Shown here: piece after piece, positions 26,930 through 38,143 of the stretch
Position numbering within the stretch: the first letter of the stretch is position 1
Layout of the letters: each line of letters starts with the position of its first letter
Assembly (NCBI RefSeq): GCF_011392115.1
Contig: NZ_JAAJBT010000006.1
Coordinates: forward strand, 179,638-243,637
DNA length: 64,000 nucleotides
Reading direction: 5' to 3'
Source: Flavobacterium difficile
GTDB taxonomy: Bacteria > Bacteroidota > Bacteroidia > Flavobacteriales > Flavobacteriaceae
The notes under the pieces: generated by a model
Seen by the model: the letters and a program-made list of their open reading frames with translations, nothing else
Database searches by the model: none
Told to the model about the DNA's origin: nothing
Translations under genes and position numbers: made by a program

Positions 26930-27214
26930 ATGTCTATAGCTAGTGGAAAAAAAGAAGGAGATATCAGATATCTTACTCCTTTAAATATTGATACAAACAA
27001 GCAAAAAAAATATTGTCGTTTTAAAAAATCAGGCATCAAGTATGTAGATTATAAAGATGGTGACTTTTTATTAAAGTTTGTGAATGAGCAAGGTAAAATT
27101 TTACCAAGACGTTTAACTGGAACTTCTTTGAAATTTCAAAGAAAAGTATCTGTTGCTGTTAAAAGAGCGCGTCATTTAGCTTTAATGCCTTACGTGGCGG
27201 ATTTATTAAAATAA
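26930..27214 (+). CDS. rpsR: 30S ribosomal protein S18
   Basis: A 94-residue protein with the S18 hallmarks: [15 protein letters not shown], the segment [17 protein letters not shown] and the C-terminal [16 protein letters not shown]. It pairs with S6 in the ribosome platform. The N-terminus ([17 protein letters not shown]) has the short extension usual in flavobacteria. Confidence 0.97.
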   Translation: MSIASGKKEGDIRYLTPLNIDTNKQKKYCRFKKSGIKYVDYKDGDFLLKFVNEQGKILPRRLTGTSLKFQRKVSVAVKRARHLALMPYVADLLK

Positions 27215-27230
27215 TATTAATCATTTGTTG

Positions 27231-27247
27231 TTCCGATGGTATCGGGA
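27231..27247 (+). promoter_or_regulatory. Hairpin between rpsR and rplI
   Basis: TTCCGAT-GGT-ATCGGGA forms a seven-base stem with one G-U pair and a three-base loop, 30 bases before rplI. There is no T run after it, so it is more likely an RNA processing, stability or regulatory element than a terminator. Confidence 0.5.
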
Positions 27248-27276
27248 CTAACTTATAAAATAAAAAGGACAACAAA

Positions 27277-27720
27277 ATGGAACTAATTTTAAAACAAGAC
27301 GTTCAAAATTTAGGTTTTAAAGATGATATCGTAACTGTAAAAAACGGATACGGGCGTAACTTTCTAATCCCACAAGGTGCAGCTATTTTAGCTACTTCTT
27401 CTGCAAAAAAAGTTTTAGCTGAAAACTTAAAACAAAAAGCTCACAAAGAAGCTAAAGTTGTGGCAGATGCAAAAGCAACTGCTGAAGCAATTAAAGCTTT
27501 AGAGATAAAAATTACTGCAAAAGCTGGTGGTGAAAAATTATTCGGTTCAATTTCTAATGCAGATATCGCGCAAGCTCTAGAAGCTAACGGACAAACAATT
27601 GATAGAAAATTCATTACTTCTGGTATTGTTAAAAGAACAGGAAAATACAATGCAACTATTCGTTTACACAGAGAAGTTATCATTGAATTACCTTATGAAA
27701 TTGTAGCTGAAAAAGCATAA
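27277..27720 (+). CDS. rplI: 50S ribosomal protein L9
   Basis: A 147-residue two-domain protein. The N-terminal RNA-binding domain reads MELILKQDVQNLGFKDDIVTVKNGYGRNFLIPQG, the classical L9 signature, followed by a long central helix (KKVLAENLKQKAHKEAK) and the C-terminal domain with KLFGSISNADIAQAL. It is last in the rpsF-rpsR-rplI operon and is followed by a strong terminator. Confidence 0.97.
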   Translation: MELILKQDVQNLGFKDDIVTVKNGYGRNFLIPQGAAILATSSAKKVLAENLKQKAHKEAKVVADAKATAEAIKALEIKITAKAGGEKLFGSISNADIAQALEANGQTIDRKFITSGIVKRTGKYNATIRLHREVIIELPYEIVAEKA

Positions 27721-27741
27721 TTTTATTTAAAATATTTCTTT

Positions 27742-27769
27742 AAAAAGCGTTGCAATTGCAACGCTTTTT
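27742..27769 (+). terminator. Terminator of the rpsF-rpsR-rplI operon
   Basis: A perfect 14+14 base palindrome, AAAAAGCGTTGCAA and its complement, followed by a T tract. Confidence 0.93.
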
Positions 27770-27811
27770 TTATTTTTACGAAACCTTATACTTTGAAATT
27801 AATATCTGTAA

Positions 27812-30953
<3,142 letters not shown>

Positions 30954-30954
<1 letters not shown>

Positions 30955-31682
30955 TGAAAAAGAATATTCAGAGTTTATTAAAACGAGATTTAGAAGTTAT
31001 CCCTTTAATAGCCTATTTTGTATTTTATATTCTATATCTTTTTTTCGAAAGAATTTTAGAATTACAAGATTATGCCGTAATTATAAAGCCAATAATTATA
31101 CCTATTATTGTTTTTTTATATGTGATTAATCCAAACAGTAAAAAATCTATATTAAGTATTTTTTTGTTAGTGCTTTTGTTTATTACCGATAATTCATCGC
31201 TTTTGGAAATTCGATCTATTTATGTTTATTCGATGGTAACTTACATGATTACAGTTTTTATTCTTCTGTATTATGCTGTTTTAGATATGAAACTTTTACA
31301 AAGAATGAAATTTGAACGTTCTCATATCGATAAAATTTTTAGCTTAATTCTCTTTTCAACTTTAGTATTTTGGCTATTTTTTTATTCTCCAAAACAAAAA
31401 TCTGGAGAAAAATTTATAGTATACGAATACTTAATTATCTTTTCGCTACTGTTTATATGTAGTTTGTTAAATTTTATTCAGTTGAAAACCAAAAAAACAA
31501 AGTATTTACTTTTATCTATTTTATGTTGGTTATTTTCAGATTTATTTTTTTCTATTCATCACTATTATAACGGACACGATATTTATAAATATTTAATTTG
31601 TCTCGTAGAAATTCCTATTTATTATTACCTATTAAAATATTTATTAAAAAGGGATGAAGAAGAAAAAATTACTGAACAATAA
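30954..31682 (+). CDS. Seven-helix membrane protein, second of a pair (possibly YhhN-like)
   Basis: A 242-residue protein with about seven helices, the second of a tandem pair. The start shares its A with the preceding stop (TAATG), a sign of coupled translation. The segment IIKPIIIPIIVFLYV lines up with LLTRPLILPLLLFFYL in the neighbour, and FSDLFFSIHHYYNGHD near the end lines up with VSDIFYIFIIKIES. The D-(I/L)-F pattern there is also seen in YhhN proteins. Function is not known. The 3' end overlaps the convergent phosphatase gene by 14 bases. Confidence 0.55.
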
Positions 31683-32586
31683 TATTTTTCTCTTGACTAA
31701 TATATTTAGAATCGTCGCTAAGATAAAAGTCAATTCGCCCTAAATTTATTCCATAAGCTCCAACTTGATTGACAACTACTTGTTTTCCAGCTTTGTTAGT
31801 TTTTATTATTGGTTTGTCTAAAAACGTGTGTGTATGACCTCCAATTATTAAATCGATATCTTGTGTTAAAGCGGCTAATTTGATATCAGAAGGTTTATCT
31901 GCTTCGTTTTTATAATCGAAACCTAAATGCGATAAACATATAATTAAGTCACATTTCTCCGTTTCTTTTAATTGTTTGGTAATGTCTGTGGCAATTTCAA
32001 TAGGATTATTGTAAATCGTTTCTTTATAGAGATTTTTATCCACTAATCCTTCTAGTTGAACACCTAAGCCAAAAACACCAATTTTAATTCCTTCTTTGAT
32101 GAAAACTTTATATGGCTTAACAATTCCATCTAATTTAGTGTTTTTAAAATCATAATTGGCAGAAACAAATTCAAAGTTCGCATGTGGTAACTGTGCGTAA
32201 AATCCATCAATACCATTATCAAAATCATGATTTCCCATAGTGGCTAAATCGTATTTCATCATACTCATTAGCTTGAATTCTAGTTCTCCACCATAATAAT
32301 TAAAATAGGGAGTACCTTGAAAAATATCTCCAGCATCTAAAAGTAAAACGTTGGTTTCTTCTTTTCTAATTTTTTCAATTAAGTTGGCGCGTCTTGCCAC
32401 ACCACCCATAGCGGGATTTCTTGGATGATTGTCTGGAAATGGATCGATATGACTGTGAACGTCATTCGTATGTAGAATGGTTATTTTTCGTTCTTTAGTT
32501 GTAGTAAAACTGGTTAAAGAAACACCACTAAGACTTATTAAAGCTGAAGTTGCAGCTGTTTTTTTTATAAAAGTTCTTCTTTGCAT
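31669..32586 (-). CDS. Metallophosphatase half of a two-gene 5'-nucleotidase, Tat-exported
   Basis: About 305 residues from the ATG at 32586. This start is chosen over an upstream one at 32661 because it gives a twin-arginine signal, QRRTFIKKTAATSALISLSG. The domain has all metal-binding motifs of UshA-type phosphoesterases: ILHTNDVHSHI, LLLDAGDIFQGTPY, TMGNHDFDNG, and IGGHTHTF. It would hydrolyse nucleotides or other phosphoesters in the periplasm. The C-terminal substrate-binding domain of UshA is missing here and is supplied by the gene just upstream. Confidence 0.88.
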   Translation of the reverse strand: MQRRTFIKKTAATSALISLSGVSLTSFTTTKERKITILHTNDVHSHIDPFPDNHPRNPAMGGVARRANLIEKIRKEETNVLLLDAGDIFQGTPYFNYYGGELEFKLMSMMKYDLATMGNHDFDNGIDGFYAQLPHANFEFVSANYDFKNTKLDGIVKPYKVFIKEGIKIGVFGLGVQLEGLVDKNLYKETIYNNPIEIATDITKQLKETEKCDLIICLSHLGFDYKNEADKPSDIKLAALTQDIDLIIGGHTHTFLDKPIIKTNKAGKQVVVNQVGAYGINLGRIDFYLSDDSKYISQEKNIIVQ

Positions 32587-32596
32587 AATTTCAATT

Positions 32597-33379
32597 TTAT
32601 TCTTTAATAATTCTTTGTAAGTTAGAGGGTTCAATGGTTTTGTATTTATAAAAATAATCAATCAACACATTTCTAATTTTATAGTTTAAGTCGAAAACAC
32701 CTTCATTCTTTAAGAAAAAGGTCATGTTGTCACCACCATTTGCCAAATAATCTGAAGTAGCAACGTAATAGGTCTTTGAAGGATTAATAACTTCTTCCTT
32801 AAAAAGAATTTTAATAATTTGATTGTCTTTGTTTATAACGATTTTTAAACCATTTAACGGATGTGGTTTTTTTTCTGTAATGATATGTTGAGCCATTGCT
32901 TTTATTTGTTCACCTTTTAATGCTACGACAATAAGGCTGTTTTCAAATGGCATCACTTCAAAAGCGTTGCGTTTAGTAATGTTACCTTTCGGTATTATAG
33001 AACGAATACCGCCACTATTTAGAAGTACAATATCGATGGACTTGTTTTGTTGTTTTAAAAAAACCGGATTTGCCAATTCCATACAAGCATCTGCCATAAA
33101 ATTACCAATATTAGATTGCCATTCGCCTTTACTTTTATCTAATGTTTCTGGAGAAAATGAAAGTACACTATCTAAATCGTTATTAATATGTTCTCTATAT
33201 GGAAGAATAAATGATTCTATTGCTTGATTTTTTTCATATGAGGCATTTACTTCTATTTTTTTTCCTTCAATTAAATAGGTTCGTGTCGCATTCGTTTTAC
33301 AAGAAAGTACACTCAATAATGTTAAAGTTGTAACAAAAATTGTGTAAAGCGAATTAGTATTTTTACTTTTGAATGTCAT
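32597..33379 (-). CDS. Lipoprotein with 5'-nucleotidase C-terminal domain
   Basis: A 260-residue protein with a lipoprotein signal (TIFVTTLTLLSVLSC, Cys in VLSC). The remainder matches the C-terminal substrate-binding domain of 5'-nucleotidases: IGNFMADACMELANP, VLLNSGGIRSIIPKGNITKRNAFEVMPFENSLIVV, and a late SDYLANGGDNMTFF loop that would stack on the base. It lacks the metallophosphatase domain, which is encoded by the next gene 10 bases downstream. The two probably act together at the membrane. Confidence 0.88.
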   Translation of the reverse strand: MTFKSKNTNSLYTIFVTTLTLLSVLSCKTNATRTYLIEGKKIEVNASYEKNQAIESFILPYREHINNDLDSVLSFSPETLDKSKGEWQSNIGNFMADACMELANPVFLKQQNKSIDIVLLNSGGIRSIIPKGNITKRNAFEVMPFENSLIVVALKGEQIKAMAQHIITEKKPHPLNGLKIVINKDNQIIKILFKEEVINPSKTYYVATSDYLANGGDNMTFFLKNEGVFDLNYKIRNVLIDYFYKYKTIEPSNLQRIIKE

Positions 33380-33425
33380 ATATTTAGTTTGATTACATTA
33401 AATTTGTGAACGAAGTAAAGTTACA

Positions 33426-33944
33426 ATGATTTCTAAAATAATAAAGGATTTTTTTCTTAAAAGAAAAGTAAATAGAAAGTTAGCTAATTATCAATTGCAA
33501 ATGTCTGAAGACAAGATTGTTAGTATTGGTGTGCTAATTGATGCAAATTATTTTTCAAATCAAGAAGCATTAATTTCCGAAATTGAAGCACAAGGAATCA
33601 AAAGAGAAAACATTGAAATTTTATCTTTTGTTAATAAAAACAAGAAAACTTTATTAGAAAAGTTTGATTATTTTTTTAGAAAAGATATTACTTTGGGTGG
33701 TTTATTTAAAAGTGAAAGAGTAACTAATTTTATCAATAAAAATTTCGATTTATTAATAAGTTATTATGATGTTCAAAATCCAACTTTGCTCTTGGTTACA
33801 AAAGGATCTAAAGCAAAATTTAAAGTTGGTTTTCATACCATAGATAAAAGGATACATCATTTATCTATAAATACAATTGTTGAAAATTATTCGGAATTTA
33901 TTTCGGAATTATTCAAATATTTAAAAATATTAAAAAAAATATAA
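33426..33944 (+). CDS. Conserved flavobacterial protein, probably DUF6913
   Basis: A 172-residue soluble basic protein with no signal peptide. It reads as an alternating alpha/beta domain: [29 protein letters not shown], then a Phe-rich [14 protein letters not shown], then [33 protein letters not shown] recall this family from other flavobacteria upstream of dapA and believe it is DUF6913; unverified. The last segment has a Rossmann-like look, but no catalytic motif is clear. A TAAATTTG promoter element lies at 33399-33406, and dapA follows 1 base after the stop. Confidence 0.65.
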   Translation: MISKIIKDFFLKRKVNRKLANYQLQMSEDKIVSIGVLIDANYFSNQEALISEIEAQGIKRENIEILSFVNKNKKTLLEKFDYFFRKDITLGGLFKSERVTNFINKNFDLLISYYDVQNPTLLLVTKGSKAKFKVGFHTIDKRIHHLSINTIVENYSEFISELFKYLKILKKI

Positions 33945-33945
33945 A

Positions 33946-34824
33946 ATGCAAGCATTAATAGGAACGGGAGTGGCTTTGGTTACGCCTTTTAAAAAAGATT
34001 TTTCAGTTGATACGGAAGCACTAACTAAAATTACTAATTATGTTATAGAAGGCGGAGTAGAGTATCTGGTTATTTTAGGAACTACTGCAGAAAGTGCAAC
34101 ACTTTCAACAGATGAAAAAGCACTAGTTATCGCTACAATTGTAGAAGCAAATAACGGTAGAGTACCAATGGTGTTAGGTGTTGGTGGGAATAATACTGCA
34201 GAAGTAGTACACGAGTTGAAAACTAAAGATTTGTCTAAGTTTACCGCTATCTTATCGGTTTCTCCATATTATAATAAGCCAACCCAAGAAGGTATTTATC
34301 AACACTTTAAAGCTGTTGCTGAAGCATCGCCAATTCCAATCATTCTTTATAATGTTCCTGGAAGAACTGCTAGTAATATGTTGCCAAGTACCGTAATCAG
34401 ATTGGCTAACGATTTTAAAAATATTGTTGGTATAAAAGAAGCGGCTGGTGATATTGTACAAGCTATGAAGTTAATTCAGGCCAAACCTGATGGTTTTTTA
34501 GTGATTTCTGGAGACGATATGATTACATTACCGATGGTTTTAGCTGGTGGTGCTGGAGTTATTTCTGTTATTGGTGAAGGTTTTCCTAAAGAATTTTCCG
34601 AAATGGTACGTTTAGGATTAAATAAAAAAGTAGCAGATGCTTATAAAATCCATTACAAATTAGCAGAATCTATCGACATGATTTTTGAGCAAGGAAATCC
34701 TGCTGGAATTAAAGAAGTCTTTAAACATATAGGTTTATCCGAAAATACAGTACGATTACCACTAGTTCAAGTTGATGAAAATCTATCGCAAAGACTGTCG
34801 GATTTTATTAAAAAATTAGTTTAA
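33946..34824 (+). CDS. dapA: 4-Hydroxy-tetrahydrodipicolinate synthase
   Basis: Condenses pyruvate with aspartate semialdehyde in the lysine and diaminopimelate pathway. The 292-residue TIM barrel shows [10 protein letters not shown] at the N-terminus, [11 protein letters not shown] for substrate binding, YNVPGR with Tyr135, and Lys164 in GIKEAAGD, the Schiff-base lysine. Length and all motifs are normal. It is directly behind the DUF6913-like gene, with which it forms an operon. Confidence 0.97.
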   Translation: MQALIGTGVALVTPFKKDFSVDTEALTKITNYVIEGGVEYLVILGTTAESATLSTDEKALVIATIVEANNGRVPMVLGVGGNNTAEVVHELKTKDLSKFTAILSVSPYYNKPTQEGIYQHFKAVAEASPIPIILYNVPGRTASNMLPSTVIRLANDFKNIVGIKEAAGDIVQAMKLIQAKPDGFLVISGDDMITLPMVLAGGAGVISVIGEGFPKEFSEMVRLGLNKKVADAYKIHYKLAESIDMIFEQGNPAGIKEVFKHIGLSENTVRLPLVQVDENLSQRLSDFIKKLV

Positions 34825-34834
34825 AAAATCTTTT

Positions 34835-34864
34835 TTGTAAAACATAAAAATATACCTACCTTTG
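34835..34864 (+). promoter_or_regulatory. Promoter of the bamD operon
   Basis: TTG at 34835-34837 and TACCTTTG at 34857-34864, 19 bases apart, form a good -33/-7 pair. The -7 box ends 44 bases before the bamD ATG at 34909. Confidence 0.65.
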
Positions 34865-34908
34865 CAGTTGCTTTTTAATTGCGATAAAGGCACAAAGTGA
34901 TATCAACT

Positions 34909-35715
34909 ATGAACAAATTTATATATTTACTTTTAGTACTTTTTACATTATCATCATGTAGTAACTATCAAAAAGCTATGAAATCTGATGATGTGGAATT
35001 TAAAACAAAAGTTTTTACAACTCAAATTGAGAAAAAGAAATACAATAAAGCCATTAGACTTTTCGAACAATATGCAGGTTCATACAGAGGAAAACCTCAA
35101 GCCGAAGCTGCCTTTTTAAATTACGCTAAAGCTTTATATGCAACAAGACAGTATATTACTGCTGCTTATCAGTTTGAAAGTTTTGCCAGTAGTTATCCAA
35201 AAAGTGCCGATGCAGAAGAAGCTGCTTTTTTAGCTGCAGAATGTTATAGTAAAGTTTCTCCTGTTTTTAGTTTGGATCAGGTAGATACAGACAAAGCATT
35301 AACTAAAATTCAAGCATTTGCAAATAAGTATCCTAATTCTCAATATTTACCAAAAGCAAATGAAATTGTAAAGGTATTAACAGATAAACTTGAACTTAAA
35401 GCCTTTGAAATCGCCAAACAATATAATACAATAGGCGAATTTACTAGAGATTATAATGCAGCAATCAAAGCACTAGATAATTTTGTATATAATTATCCAG
35501 GTTCAAAATATAAAGAAGATGCACTCTTTTATAAGTATGATGCTATGTACAAATTAGCGATGAACAGTGTACCTTCAAAAAAACAAGAAAGATTAATTTC
35601 TACTAAATCGTTTTATCAAAGTTTAGTGAAATTTAAAGCAGATACCAAGTATTTAGAGCAATCTAATAAAATGCTTGAAGCCGTAGAAAAAGAATTGAAA
35701 CAATATACAAATTAA
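34909..35715 (+). CDS. bamD: Outer membrane protein assembly factor BamD
   Basis: About 268 residues from the ATG at 34909; the upstream ATG at 34897 adds four residues before the signal and is less likely. The lipoprotein signal ends with LFTLSSC. The mature part is a set of TPR-like helices (KYNKAIRLFEQYAG, QYITAAYQFESFASSYPKSADAEEAAFLAAECY), as in BamD/YfiO. BamD is the essential lipoprotein of the beta-barrel assembly machine that folds outer membrane proteins. It leads a conserved cluster with the omega subunit, coaBC, porD and recN. Confidence 0.93.
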   Translation: MNKFIYLLLVLFTLSSCSNYQKAMKSDDVEFKTKVFTTQIEKKKYNKAIRLFEQYAGSYRGKPQAEAAFLNYAKALYATRQYITAAYQFESFASSYPKSADAEEAAFLAAECYSKVSPVFSLDQVDTDKALTKIQAFANKYPNSQYLPKANEIVKVLTDKLELKAFEIAKQYNTIGEFTRDYNAAIKALDNFVYNYPGSKYKEDALFYKYDAMYKLAMNSVPSKKQERLISTKSFYQSLVKFKADTKYLEQSNKMLEAVEKELKQYTN

Positions 35716-35723
35716 TCATTATT

Positions 35724-36038
35724 ATGGATTTAAAGAAAACAAATGCTCCAGTTAACACTATAACTTATAACAAAAGTGTAATAGAAGAACCAACTGGTAA
35801 TGTATATGAAGCAATTACTATAATAGCACGTAGAGCAAATCAAATTAATTCTGAAATTAAAAAAGAATTATTAGATAAGTTAGACGAATTTGCTACTTAT
35901 AATGATAGTTTAGAGGAAGTTTTCGAAAATAAAGAACAAATTGAAGTTTCTAAATATTACGAAAAGTTACCTAAGCCACATGCTTTAGCTGTTCAAGAAT
36001 GGTTAGAGGATAAAATTTATCATAGAGATACTAAATAA
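35724..36038 (+). CDS. rpoZ: RNA polymerase omega-like subunit, Bacteroidota type
   Basis: A 104-residue acidic protein. The core VYEAITIIARRANQINSEIKKEL is a diverged form of the omega motif (ARRA-Q), followed by an acidic C-terminal half (YNDSLEEVFENKEQIEVSKYYEKLPKPHALAVQEW) that is peculiar to Bacteroidota omega. It helps assemble the beta' subunit of RNA polymerase. It lies between bamD and coaBC; in many bacteria rpoZ also lies next to gmk or coaBC, which supports the call. Confidence 0.88.
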   Translation: MDLKKTNAPVNTITYNKSVIEEPTGNVYEAITIIARRANQINSEIKKELLDKLDEFATYNDSLEEVFENKEQIEVSKYYEKLPKPHALAVQEWLEDKIYHRDTK

Positions 36039-36053
36039 TTTAAACTTATATTA

Positions 36054-37265
36054 ATGTCTGTTTTAAACGGTAAAAATGTTTTGCTAGGCGTTTCTGGCGG
36101 AATTGCAGCTTATAAAACAGCCTCATTAGTAAGACTTCTTATAAAAGCAGGTGCACATGTACAAGTTGTCATGACACCTGCTTCTCTTGATTTTGTTACT
36201 CCGTTAACATTATCAACCCTTTCTAAAAATCCAGTTTATAGTACTTTTTATAATGAAGAAGAGGCAAATGCTACTTGGAACAATCATGTAGAATTAGCAC
36301 TTTGGGCAGATTATATGCTAATTGCTCCTGCAACAGCAAACACATTATCTAAAATGGCCTCTGGAACTTGTGATAATTTACTAATGGCAACTTATTTATC
36401 TGCAAAATGCCCCGTATATTTTGCTCCAGCAATGGATTTAGATATGTACATTCATCCTACAACTAAAATCAATTTCGATAAATTACAAAGTTTTGGAAAT
36501 ACTATAATTCCCGCTGAAAGTGGTGAATTAGCTAGTGGTTTAAGTGGTGAGGGAAGAATGGCAGAACCAGAAAATATCATTCAATTTATTGAAAAAGATT
36601 TAGAAAGTAAATTACCTTTAAAAGGAATAAAAGTCTTAATAACTGCTGGGCCAACTTATGAAGCTATTGATCCTGTTCGTTTTATAGGAAATCATTCATC
36701 AGGAAAAATGGGATTTGATATAGCTACAGCTGCTGCCAATTTAGGTGCTGAAGTAGTTTTAGTATCTGGTCCAACTCATTTGCAAATGAAACATAATTTG
36801 GTTCATTTAATCCGAGTAACATCTGCAGATGAAATGTACGAAGTATGTCATCAACACTATGAAAGTTCAGATGTAGCTATTGCAGCTGCTGCGGTTGCAG
36901 ATTATAAGCCAAAAAATATAGCTACACAGAAAATAAAAAAGACAGAAACTACGTTTACTATAGAGTTAGAAAAAAATAAAGATATTTTATTATCTTTAGG
37001 TCAGTTAAAAAAACATCAGTTTTTAATTGGCTTTGCTTTGGAAACTGAGAATGAGATTGATAATGCTAAAATTAAAATTGAAAAAAAGAATTTAGACTTA
37101 ATTGTTTTGAATTCATTAAATGATAAAGGTGCTGGTTTCGGAAAACCAACTAATAAGGTAACTTTTATCGATAAAGATTTTAATATATTTGAAAATCCAT
37201 TAAAATCTAAAGAGTTAGTAGCAGAAGATATTGTTAACCTAATTGTAAAAAAATATGCGAATTAA
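36054..37265 (+). CDS. coaBC: Bifunctional phosphopantothenoylcysteine synthetase/decarboxylase
   Basis: Two steps of coenzyme A synthesis. The N-terminal flavoprotein half (residues about 1-185) has GVSGGIAAYK, the NTLSKMASGTCDNLL loop and the APAMD motif. The C-terminal synthetase half (about 190-403) begins KVLITAGPTYEAIDPVRFIGNHSSGKMG and includes AAAVADYKP. Length is standard. The end overlaps porD by 11 bases, so the two are translationally linked. Confidence 0.97.
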   Translation: MSVLNGKNVLLGVSGGIAAYKTASLVRLLIKAGAHVQVVMTPASLDFVTPLTLSTLSKNPVYSTFYNEEEANATWNNHVELALWADYMLIAPATANTLSKMASGTCDNLLMATYLSAKCPVYFAPAMDLDMYIHPTTKINFDKLQSFGNTIIPAESGELASGLSGEGRMAEPENIIQFIEKDLESKLPLKGIKVLITAGPTYEAIDPVRFIGNHSSGKMGFDIATAAANLGAEVVLVSGPTHLQMKHNLVHLIRVTSADEMYEVCHQHYESSDVAIAAAAVADYKPKNIATQKIKKTETTFTIELEKNKDILLSLGQLKKHQFLIGFALETENEIDNAKIKIEKKNLDLIVLNSLNDKGAGFGKPTNKVTFIDKDFNIFENPLKSKELVAEDIVNLIVKKYAN

Positions 37266-38142
37266 ATTTTTAATAATATGCATTTTATGTGTTTTTACTG
37301 CAACTTCGCAAGAATTAAATGCCATTGTTTCGATGAATACAGATCAGGTAACCAACGTAAATACGCAGATTTTTAAAAATTTAGAAAAACAAATTTTCGA
37401 TTTCCTAAATAATACAAAGTTTTCAAATAAAGAAGTAGTAAAGAATAATGAAAAAGTAAATTGTTCTTTTTTCTTTATTGTAAATAAGTTTGAATCTAAT
37501 AATTTTGAAGTAACTCTTCAAGTTAATTCCACCCGTCCAGTTTTTAATTCGACTTACACAACTCCAATTATTAATATTAATGATAAAGAAGTTAGTTTTA
37601 AATATATCGAATTTGAGAATTTAATTTATGATCAAAATTCTTTTACTTCTAATTTAGTGTCAGTTTTATCTTTTTATGCGAATATAGTTTTAGCATCCGA
37701 TGCTGATACTTTTTCAGATAAAGGCGGTACGGAGTTTCTTGAAACTGCTTTTAATATTGCTAGTGTAGCACAATCAAGTGGATTTTCTGGTTGGGTACAA
37801 ACTGGAAAAAAAACAAATCGATATAATCTAATTTCAGATTTAATGTCTGCTACTTTTGATTCATACAGAGAAGCCTTATATATTTATCATATTAGAGGTT
37901 TAGATGTAATGGCCGATGATTTGAAGACAGGAAAAATTCAAATAGGAAGTGCCATTCAAACTTTATTAGATTTACATAAAGTAAGACCAAATTCACTTTT
38001 AGCAAGAACATTTTTTGATGCTAAAACAGATGAAATTGTTTCCGTTTTTAGTGCCGGACCAGTTATTGATGTTTCAAAAATAAAAGATAATTTGGCTACA
38101 ATTTCTCCGTTAAATTCTTCTAAATGGAATAAAATAAGGTAA
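37255..38142 (+). CDS. porD: DUF4835 family exported protein, PorD-type T9SS component
   Basis: A 295-residue exported protein with a signal peptide ending at about CVFTATSQ, followed by ELNAIVSMNTDQVTNVNTQIFKNLEKQIFDFLNN, the typical start of DUF4835. Later SGFSGWVQTGKKTNRYNLISDLMSATFDSYREALYIYHIRGLDVM is also conserved in the family. I recall that recent automatic annotation names this family PorD and ties it to type IX secretion; the biochemical role is not clear. It overlaps coaBC by 11 bases and recN follows 1 base after the stop. Two T9SS cargo genes lie 3 kb downstream. Confidence 0.8.
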   Translation: MRIKFLIICILCVFTATSQELNAIVSMNTDQVTNVNTQIFKNLEKQIFDFLNNTKFSNKEVVKNNEKVNCSFFFIVNKFESNNFEVTLQVNSTRPVFNSTYTTPIININDKEVSFKYIEFENLIYDQNSFTSNLVSVLSFYANIVLASDADTFSDKGGTEFLETAFNIASVAQSSGFSGWVQTGKKTNRYNLISDLMSATFDSYREALYIYHIRGLDVMADDLKTGKIQIGSAIQTLLDLHKVRPNSLLARTFFDAKTDEIVSVFSAGPVIDVSKIKDNLATISPLNSSKWNKIR

Positions 38143-38143
38143 T

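Noticed and set aside
31669..33379. Frameshifted single 5'-nucleotidase pseudogene
   Set aside because: The domain order is reversed compared with the fused enzyme, and each part has its own start and export signal.
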